DNA from: Curtobacterium sp. MCBD17_035
GTDB lineage: Bacteria; Actinomycetota; Actinomycetes; Actinomycetales; Microbacteriaceae
Assembly (NCBI RefSeq): GCF_003234815.2
Contig: NZ_CP126279.1
Coordinates: 2,046,001-2,110,000 of the forward strand
Length of the DNA stretch: 64,000 bases
Direction: 5' to 3'
Below are positions 34,844-41,318 of this stretch, piece after piece. The position numbers and the translations under genes were made by a program. Each line of letters opens with the position of its first letter. Position 1 is the first letter of the stretch. The notes under the pieces are model-generated. The model was not told where the DNA came from. It made no database searches and worked only from the letters and a program-made list of their open reading frames with translations.

Positions 34844-37800
34844 GAGTTCTCCTTCTGGGCGACGAGCGCCGCGGCCTGCTCGCGCAGGACGTTCTTCTGG
34901 ACCTTGCCCACCGCGTTCCGCGGCAGTTCGTCGATGTACTCGAGCCGCTCCGGCCAGTAGTACTTCGACACGTTGGCGTGCTCGAGGTACTGCTGCATCG
35001 CACCGAAGTCGAGGGTCTCGTCGTCACGCGACGACACCACGAACGCGCAGGCACGTTCCCCGAGTCGCTCGTCGGGCATCGCGACGATCGCGACGTCCGT
35101 GACGAGGGGGTGCTGGTACAACAGGTTCTCGATCTCGACCACGGGGATCTTCTCACCGCCGCGGTTGATGACGTCCTTCACCCGGCCGGTGATGCTGAGG
35201 AACCCCTTGTCGTCGATCCGCGCGAGATCGCCGGTGCGGTACCACCCGTCCGGGGTGAACACGTCGTCGGTGAGGTCGGGGCGGTCGAGGTACCCGTCGA
35301 ACATCGTCGGCGAGTGCAGCTCGAAGTTGCCCTCGCTCCCCACCGGGAGCTCGGCGCCCTCGTCGTCGACGATGCGCAGGCGGATGCCCGGCAACGCGCG
35401 CCCGTCGTGCCCGTATGCGTCCGCCGGGTCGTCGCTCGGGCTCGAGAGCGCGCCGAGGCAGGTCTCGCTCGTGCCGAAGGCGCCGAGGATCGCGCTCCCG
35501 AGCACCGTCGCGGCGCGCTGCGCGAGCGCGCGTGGGACCGCGGCGCCCGTGGGCACGAAGATCCGCAACGAGGCGGGCAGCTCGGCCCCGGCCTCGACGA
35601 GGTCGACGAGGTCGGTCAGGAACGGCGTCGCGCACTGCACGAACGTCGCCCCGGCCGCTCCGAACGCCTGGTCGAGCGCCACGCGGCCGTCCCAGACGGG
35701 CTGGATCACCTGCGCGACGCCGAGGCGGAACGCCAGGAGCATGCCGTAGAGGAACCCGGTCTGGTGTGCCAGCGGCGACGGGATGTAGATGCGGTCCTGG
35801 GCACCGAGGCCGGTCTGCGCGACGTGCATCGCGGTGGCCAGGCCCAGCGTCCGGTGTGGGTGCTGGACGCCCTTCGGCTCCCCCGTCGTCCCGGAGGTGA
35901 ACAGCAGCTGGCAGATGTCGTCCGGACCGGGCGACATCGAGCGGATCTGCGCGGTGTCCGGTTGGACCGACTCGAGCGCGGTGTCGTAGTACCGCCAGTT
36001 CCACTCGGAGGCATCGACGCGGTCCATGGCGTCAGCGGGCATCGGCGGCAGGTTCGTCGGGGTGTCCTGGTGCCCGCGGGCCTCCGACCGCAGGACCACG
36101 ACGTGCTCGACCGCGAGCCGACGGTTCTGCGCAGCGGCCTCGTCCACCACGTCGAGCAGCTCGATCGCGGGCCGGCGCTTGCGGAACACGTTCGGCAGGA
36201 ACACGACACGGGCACGCGACCGCGCGAGCGTCATGGTGGTCTCACGCGGTCCGAACACCGGCATGATCGGGGTCGCGACGGCGCCGATCTGGACCGCGCC
36301 GAGCGTGATGGCGACGAACTCCCGCCAGTTCGGCAGCTGCATCGCGACCGACTCGCCCTTGCGCACGCCGAGTTCGAGCAGGAGCGCGGACACCTGGTCC
36401 GCCTCGTCCTGGAGCTGCTTCCACGTGGTCGTGACCGCGGCCGGTCCGCCGACCTCGATCACCGCGGCTCCGTCGGGGTCCGACTCGGCGAGTGCCCGGA
36501 CGCGCTCGCTGAGCACGAGCGGCTCGGCGTCGATCCCCGCCGGGACCGCGGTCTCCTCGGCGGCGACGGCGCCGAGGTCCTCGGCGGCGTCCTCGGGGTC
36601 GAAGCCCTCGGCGGAGTCGGCCGCGGCGAGCGCCGCGGTGGCATCCCCGACCTCCATGTCGAGCCCGACCGAGTTCATCGCCTCGAGGAACGTCGGGTAG
36701 GAGATGCGGTACGCCCTCGGGTAGGTGAGCGCGGACACGCCGTCGGCCTTCGACGCCGCGACGGCGAGCGACATGAGCACGCGGTGGTCGTTGAACGACG
36801 ACATCGGCGATCCGGTGAGCTGCTGCACCCCAGTGACGCGGAGCTCGTCCGCGCCCTGCTCCGCGCGGCCGCCCATCCGGTTCAGCTGCAGCATGGCGGC
36901 GACGCGATCGGACTCCTTGAGGCGGATGTGCGCGACGTTCCACAGGCGGCTCGTGCCCTCGGCGAAGGTCGCCATGGTGGACAGGACGGGCAGGAGGTCC
37001 GGGATCGGTTGGCAGTCGATGTCGAGTGGCCGGAGCGGCGAGCCGTCGTGCGTGATGCGCACGAACCCGGTCTCCTCGTCGATGCGCATCGGGACGCCCA
37101 TCGCGGTGGCGAGGTCGAGGAACTCGCTCTCGGGGTGGTCGGTGTCGGCAGTCCGGAACGAGGTCATCCCACGCAGGAGCACGTCCGATTCGCGGATGCC
37201 CGCGGCGGCGATCCCGAACGCGGCCGAGCCGATGTCCGGCGGGATGACGTAGTCGTGTGGCGTCGCGCGCTGGTTCGCCGGCACGCGGTACTCGAGCCAG
37301 TCGTCCGAGACCTCGACGGTCAGTCCGAACTGGCGCATCATCGCGACCGTCAGCTCGACGTAGGGCTGCTCGTTGAGGCGGCCGCCCGTGATGTGGATGC
37401 GGGTCTCCTGCTCGGCGAACGGGGCGACCAGGAGCAGTCCGGAGACCCACTGCGACAGGGTGCCGGCGATCGAGACGTCGCCACCGCGCGGCCGTCGGGG
37501 CTGCACGGTGATGGGCGGGCAGTCGTTCGTCGCCTCGAGTTCGACGCCCATCTGCGTGAGCGAGGTCAGGAGCGCCTTGATCGGGCGCCGCTGGAAGTAC
37601 TTCATGCCCGTGAGCGTCATCGGGCGGTCGGCGAGTGCGGCCAGGCCCGTCATGAAGTAGAGGGTGGTCCCGGACGAGCCCATGTTGAGCAGACCGTCCG
37701 CCCCGCGGGAGCCGTGGTCGACGACGTCGGTGGCGACGTAGCGACCGCCGAGCCCCGTCACGAGGTAGTCGTTGCCCCGTCGCACGATGTCGACGCCGAG

Positions 37801-37977
37801 CGCCCGCAGCGTCCCGACCGTCCACTCGACCTGCCGTGTCGTGCTGATGCCCGACACGACGCTGGTGCCCTCCGCCAGTGATGCGAGGACCAGCGCTCGA
37901 TGCGCGTGGTACTTGGACACGGGGATGTCGAGTTCCCCGACGAGGGGTGCGGATGTCCCGCGGACGACCAGCTGCAT
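34840..37977 (-). CDS. Fusion of EPSP-synthase-like domain and acyl-CoA ligase (AnsJ-AnsK/PlmJK-like)
   Basis: 1045 residues from the ATG at 37977 (GAGG upstream). Residues 1 to about 437 are an EPSP synthase homologue: IPVSKYHAHRALVLASLAEG (Lys22, Tyr23, Arg27), NMGSSGTTLYF, RRPIKALL, SQWVSGLLL, IPDLLP (Asp327), IRLKESDR (Lys354, Glu355) and FNDHR. Compared with AroA, the substrate-binding Ser after Lys22 is Tyr and the AGTAMRP Arg is absent. A ~50-residue acidic Ala-rich linker leads to an AMP-forming ligase: LLFTSGTTGEPKGVQ, WYRTGDLARID, GRVKDVINRGGEKIPVVEIE and the C-terminal Lys in NAVGKVQK. The two halves match AnsJ and AnsK of cyclohexanecarboxyl-CoA biosynthesis from shikimate. It is first in the run and coupled to the dehydrogenase gene by ATGA. 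It is not the housekeeping aroA. Confidence 0.9.
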   Translation of the reverse strand: MQLVVRGTSAPLVGELDIPVSKYHAHRALVLASLAEGTSVVSGISTTRQVEWTVGTLRALGVDIVRRGNDYLVTGLGGRYVATDVVDHGSRGADGLLNMGSSGTTLYFMTGLAALADRPMTLTGMKYFQRRPIKALLTSLTQMGVELEATNDCPPITVQPRRPRGGDVSIAGTLSQWVSGLLLVAPFAEQETRIHITGGRLNEQPYVELTVAMMRQFGLTVEVSDDWLEYRVPANQRATPHDYVIPPDIGSAAFGIAAAGIRESDVLLRGMTSFRTADTDHPESEFLDLATAMGVPMRIDEETGFVRITHDGSPLRPLDIDCQPIPDLLPVLSTMATFAEGTSRLWNVAHIRLKESDRVAAMLQLNRMGGRAEQGADELRVTGVQQLTGSPMSSFNDHRVLMSLAVAASKADGVSALTYPRAYRISYPTFLEAMNSVGLDMEVGDATAALAAADSAEGFDPEDAAEDLGAVAAEETAVPAGIDAEPLVLSERVRALAESDPDGAAVIEVGGPAAVTTTWKQLQDEADQVSALLLELGVRKGESVAMQLPNWREFVAITLGAVQIGAVATPIMPVFGPRETTMTLARSRARVVFLPNVFRKRRPAIELLDVVDEAAAQNRRLAVEHVVVLRSEARGHQDTPTNLPPMPADAMDRVDASEWNWRYYDTALESVQPDTAQIRSMSPGPDDICQLLFTSGTTGEPKGVQHPHRTLGLATAMHVAQTGLGAQDRIYIPSPLAHQTGFLYGMLLAFRLGVAQVIQPVWDGRVALDQAFGAAGATFVQCATPFLTDLVDLVEAGAELPASLRIFVPTGAAVPRALAQRAATVLGSAILGAFGTSETCLGALSSPSDDPADAYGHDGRALPGIRLRIVDDEGAELPVGSEGNFELHSPTMFDGYLDRPDLTDDVFTPDGWYRTGDLARIDDKGFLSITGRVKDVINRGGEKIPVVEIENLLYQHPLVTDVAIVAMPDERLGERACAFVVSSRDDETLDFGAMQQYLEHANVSKYYWPERLEYIDELPRNAVGKVQKNVLREQAAALVAQKENS

Positions 37978-38007
37978 GCGTACCTCATTCCGTGGCGGAG
38001 CGGATCC

Positions 38008-38037
38008 ACCGTAGTCCTCGCCGAGCGCGGGTCGAAA
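38008..38037 (-). promoter_or_regulatory. Putative promoter of the cyclohexane gene set
   Basis: On the minus strand TTTCGA (38037-38032) and TACGGT (38013-38008) are 18 nt apart, with about 30 nt from the -10 to the ATG at 37977 and a GAGG ribosome-binding site between. It is the best candidate in the 225-nt divergent gap shared with the glutamate-cysteine-ligase-like gene. No operator repeat was recognised. Confidence 0.35.
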
Positions 38038-38202
38038 CCGCCGGGGGAACGACGCGCGGGAGCCGTTGTTGTGCGTGTCCGACAATGCACGAGGCAGGAT
38101 GGGACCCGATCCGACAAACCGGCGCCCGACCCCGGGCGCGTGTCCCGAGCCGGCGACGGAGCCGTGTCCCCGGGCGCACCGACCGCCTCCGAAAGGCCGC
38201 GC

Positions 38203-39342
38203 ATGGACATCGCGTTCACGTCGTCACGACCGTCCACGATCGGGATCGAGTGGGAGCTGCCGCTCGTCGATCGCACCACGGGCGACCTCACGCCGCGGGC
38301 GCCCGACGTGCTCCTCGCGGTGCGCGAGCGGTTCGGACACGACCGGGTCACGAACGAGCTCCTGACGAACACCGTCGAGGTCGTCTCGGGCGTCCACGAC
38401 ACCGTCCGCGACGCGGTCCGCGACCTGGCCGGCATCGTGAGCGCGGTGCGCACGGCCGCTGACGTGCTCGACACCGACGTGATGTGCTCGGGTACGCACC
38501 CCTTCGCGCAGTGGGACCAGCAGGAGGTCACGCCCGACAGTGAGCGGTACACGACCCTCATCGACCGCACGCGCTGGTGGGGTCGCCAGATGCTCATCTG
38601 GGGCGTGCACGTCCACGTCGGCATCGACGACCGCGAGAAAGCCCTGCCGATCCTCAACGCGATGCTCGCGTCCGTGCCACACCTCCAGGCGCTGACGGCG
38701 TCCAGTCCCTACTGGGCCGGCGTCGACACCGGCTACGCCTCGAACCGGGCGCTCATGTTCCAGCAGCTGCCGACGGCGGGACTCCCCCCGCAGTTCGGTG
38801 CGTGGGCGGACTACGAGGAGATGGTGGACGACATGGTGCGCACCGGTGTCGTGGACGACCACACCGAGTTGCGCTGGGACCTCCGACCGTCGCCGAAGTG
38901 GGGGACGCTCGAGAACCGCGTCTCGGACGGTATCAGCACGGCGCACGAACTCGCCGCGGTCGCCGCGCTCGTGCAGTGCCTGGTGACCGAGGCGTCCGAT
39001 CGGCTGGACGCCGGGGAGACCCTCCCCACCATGCAGCCCTGGTTCGTGCGCGAGAACAAATGGCGTGCGGCTCGGTACGGGATGGAGGCGGAGATCATCG
39101 TGGACGCCGCCGGTGACGAGCGCCTCGTGTCCGACGACGTCCGCGACCTCGTCGTACGACTCGAGCCCGTCGCCGAGCGCCTGGGGTGCCTCGAGGAGCT
39201 CCACGGGCTCGACCGCGTCCTCGAGGAGGGCGCGTCCTACCAGCGGCAGCTCCGCGTCGCGGCAGAGCACGAGGACGACATGCGGGCCGTCGTCCGGTCC
39301 CTGGTCACCGAACTCGGGGAGAGCATCGACGCGGTGCTGTGA
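38203..39342 (+). CDS. Glutamate--cysteine ligase family protein (YbdK type)
   Basis: 379 residues of the carboxylate-amine ligase/GCS2 family: TIGIEWELPLVD at the N-terminus (metal- and ATP-binding Glu residues), SGTHPFAQWDQQ, WGVHVHVGIDDREKA, SSPYWAGVDTGYASNR and ENKWRAARYGMEAEII. Homologues ligate Glu and Cys or related acids. Because mycothiol rather than glutathione is the usual actinobacterial thiol and no gshB is nearby, the physiological product is unclear. It is transcribed divergently from the cyclohexane set, and I see no evidence that it belongs to that pathway. Confidence 0.88.
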   Translation: MDIAFTSSRPSTIGIEWELPLVDRTTGDLTPRAPDVLLAVRERFGHDRVTNELLTNTVEVVSGVHDTVRDAVRDLAGIVSAVRTAADVLDTDVMCSGTHPFAQWDQQEVTPDSERYTTLIDRTRWWGRQMLIWGVHVHVGIDDREKALPILNAMLASVPHLQALTASSPYWAGVDTGYASNRALMFQQLPTAGLPPQFGAWADYEEMVDDMVRTGVVDDHTELRWDLRPSPKWGTLENRVSDGISTAHELAAVAALVQCLVTEASDRLDAGETLPTMQPWFVRENKWRAARYGMEAEIIVDAAGDERLVSDDVRDLVVRLEPVAERLGCLEELHGLDRVLEEGASYQRQLRVAAEHEDDMRAVVRSLVTELGESIDAVL

Positions 39343-39354
39343 CCGGGCGACCGA

Positions 39355-39390
39355 CGGGACGGACGGGAGGCGCACCGCACGTCCGTCCCG
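39355..39390. terminator. Bidirectional terminator between the ligase-like gene and ffh
   Basis: Perfect 10-bp arms CGGGACGGAC/GTCCGTCCCG at 39355-39364 and 39381-39390; the loop contains GGGAGGC. It lies between convergent gene ends only 51 nt apart. Confidence 0.7.
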
Positions 39391-39393
39391 CCG

Positions 39394-40950
39394 CTACCGG
39401 TTCAGGAACTTGCCGAGCGCGGCCATCTCCTCTTCGGTGGGCGCCTTCGGGTTCTTCGCACCGCCGAGCCCGAAGCCACCGCCGGTCGGCGCCGTCGGCG
39501 CCTGCGGTCCGGACGCGATGGCCGCGTTCTGCGCAGCGCGCTTGGCCGGGTTGCCCGCCTTGGACCCCTTCTTCTTCGGCTGCTGCCGCTTGCCCGCGTA
39601 GGACGCACCGGGAACCGGGCCCATGCCGGGCACCTGGGGGACCCCGCCCTTGGCGACCGTCTTCATCATCTTCGCGGCCTGCTCGAACCGGTTCACGAGC
39701 TGGTTGACCTCGGTGACGGTCGACCCGGCACCGCGCGCGATCCGCAGGCGACGGGACCGGTTGAGGATCTTCGGCAGCGCACGCTCCTGCGGCGTCATCG
39801 ACTGGATGATCGCCTCGGTCCGGACGATCTCGCGCTCGTCGAAGGAGTCGAGGGCCTCGCGCATGCCCTTCGCGCCGGGCAGCATGCCGAGCATGCTCTT
39901 GATCGACCCCGCCTTGCGGAGTTGCTGCATCTGCTTGAGGAAGTCGTCGAGCGTGAACGAGTCGGTCGCGATCTTCTCGGCGACCTTGCGGGCTTCGTCC
40001 TCGTCGAAGGCCTGCTGCGCCTGCTCGATCAGCGACAGGACGTCACCGAGGTCGAGGATGCGGCTGGCCATGCGGTCGGGGTGGAACGGCTCGAAGTCGT
40101 CGAGGTTCTCGCCCGTGGACGCGAACATGATCGGTCGGCCCGTGATGCTGGCCACCGACAGCGCGGCACCACCGCGGGCGTCACCGTCGAGCTTGGACAA
40201 CACGACGCCGGTGAAGTCGACGCCCTCTTGGAAGGCGCGCGCGGTCGCCACGGCGTCCTGACCGATCATCGCGTCGATGACGAACAGGACCTCGTCCGGG
40301 TCGACGGCCTTGCGGATGTTCGCCGCCTGCTTCATGAGCTCGGCGTCGACGCCGAGCCGCCCGGCGGTGTCGACGATGACGGTGTCGAACTGCCGGTCCA
40401 CCGCGACCTTCATCGCGTTCTTGGCGACCTTGACCGGGTCCCCGACGCCGTTGCCCGGTTCCGGCGCGTAGACCTCGACGCCGGCCTGCTCGCCGACCAC
40501 CTGGAGCTGCGTGACCGCGTTCGGCCGCTGCAGGTCCGCGGCGACGAGCATCGGGGTGTGGCCGTCCTTCTTGAGCCACTTGCCGAGCTTGCCGGCGAGC
40601 GTCGTCTTGCCCGCGCCCTGGAGGCCCGCGAGCATGATGACCGTCGGCGGGCGCTTCGCGAACTCGAGGCGGCGCTGCTGGCCGCCGAGGATCCCGACGA
40701 GTTCCTCGTTGACGATCTGGACGACCTGCTGGGCCGGGTTCAGCGCCTTGTTGACCTCGTCCGACAAGGCGCGTTCGCGGACCGACGCCGTGAACGACTT
40801 GACGACCTCGAGCGCCACGTCGGCGTCGAGCAGGGCACGCCGGATCTCGCGGACGGTGCCGTCGACGTCGGACGGGGTGAGTCGACCCTTGGACCGCAGG
40901 TTGCGGAAGGTCTCGGTGAGCCGATCGGAGAGTGTGCCGAATTGCGCCAT
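39394..40950 (-). CDS. ffh: Signal recognition particle protein Ffh
   Basis: 518 residues. N and G domains (GLQGAGKTTLAGKLGKW, DTAGRLGVDAELM, TKLDGDARGGAAL) and the Met-rich M domain (KQMQQLRKAGSIKSMLGMLPG, RNRSRRLRIARGAG-like segment) that binds 4.5S RNA and signal sequences. The C-terminal ~60 residues are a Gly/Pro/Lys-rich tail. The ATG at 40950 follows a TAGAAT hexamer by 9 nt with no Shine-Dalgarno, so it is probably leaderless. ffh usually neighbours rpsP; here about 9 kb of other genes separates them. Confidence 0.96.
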   Translation of the reverse strand: MAQFGTLSDRLTETFRNLRSKGRLTPSDVDGTVREIRRALLDADVALEVVKSFTASVRERALSDEVNKALNPAQQVVQIVNEELVGILGGQQRRLEFAKRPPTVIMLAGLQGAGKTTLAGKLGKWLKKDGHTPMLVAADLQRPNAVTQLQVVGEQAGVEVYAPEPGNGVGDPVKVAKNAMKVAVDRQFDTVIVDTAGRLGVDAELMKQAANIRKAVDPDEVLFVIDAMIGQDAVATARAFQEGVDFTGVVLSKLDGDARGGAALSVASITGRPIMFASTGENLDDFEPFHPDRMASRILDLGDVLSLIEQAQQAFDEDEARKVAEKIATDSFTLDDFLKQMQQLRKAGSIKSMLGMLPGAKGMREALDSFDEREIVRTEAIIQSMTPQERALPKILNRSRRLRIARGAGSTVTEVNQLVNRFEQAAKMMKTVAKGGVPQVPGMGPVPGASYAGKRQQPKKKGSKAGNPAKRAAQNAAIASGPQAPTAPTGGGFGLGGAKNPKAPTEEEMAALGKFLNR

Positions 40951-40959
40951 GGTCCCGCG

Positions 40960-40965
40960 ATTCTA
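40960..40965 (-). promoter_or_regulatory. Putative -10 hexamer of ffh
   Basis: TAGAAT on the minus strand, 9 nt before the ffh ATG. It is one of the best -10 matches in the window. Confidence 0.5.
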
Positions 40966-41023
40966 CGCGCCGGACCCGTGCCGTGCCTCCCGGCCCGCCC
41001 ACCGCGGGCGCGCGCGCCGGTCG

Positions 41024-41185
41024 TCAGGCGCGACGACCGGTGACGAGGCGCACCAACCACCCGATCACCGCGATCACGAGCACGACGATCCCGATCCAGA
41101 GCAGGATGCGCAGGGCTGCGCCGAGCAGACCGACGACCAGCAGGACGATGCCGACGATGATCGCGATGGTGAGGAGCCAGCGCAT
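41024..41185 (-). CDS. Small hydrophobic membrane protein, 53 aa
   Basis: Starts at the ATG at 41185 with a good GGAGG ribosome-binding site. The sequence is two back-to-back hydrophobic segments (LLTIAIIVGIVLLVVGLLGA and ILLWIGIVVLVIAVIGWLV) with a basic C-terminus RLVTGRRA. The codon pattern and ribosome-binding site argue for a real gene. Similar short GlsB/YeaQ- or DUF-like proteins are common, but I cannot assign a family. It sits between ffh and the divergent oxidoreductase gene. Confidence 0.6.
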   Translation of the reverse strand: MRWLLTIAIIVGIVLLVVGLLGAALRILLWIGIVVLVIAVIGWLVRLVTGRRA

Positions 41186-41318
41186 GAGAGCCTCCGGGTC
41201 GAGCCGACGGCCGGGCGACCGCCCGACCACCGTCGACGCTAGCCCCGCGGGCGCGAGCTGTCCGGGAGTAGAAGGGTTCGAGATCGCCGCGCAGGTGGTC
41301 GTGGACGAGGCGGTGCGC

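Noticed and set aside
36660-37977. EPSP-synthase domain as the housekeeping aroA
   Set aside because: Fused to a CoA ligase, altered substrate residues and clustered with AnsL/ChcA/AnsM-like genes.
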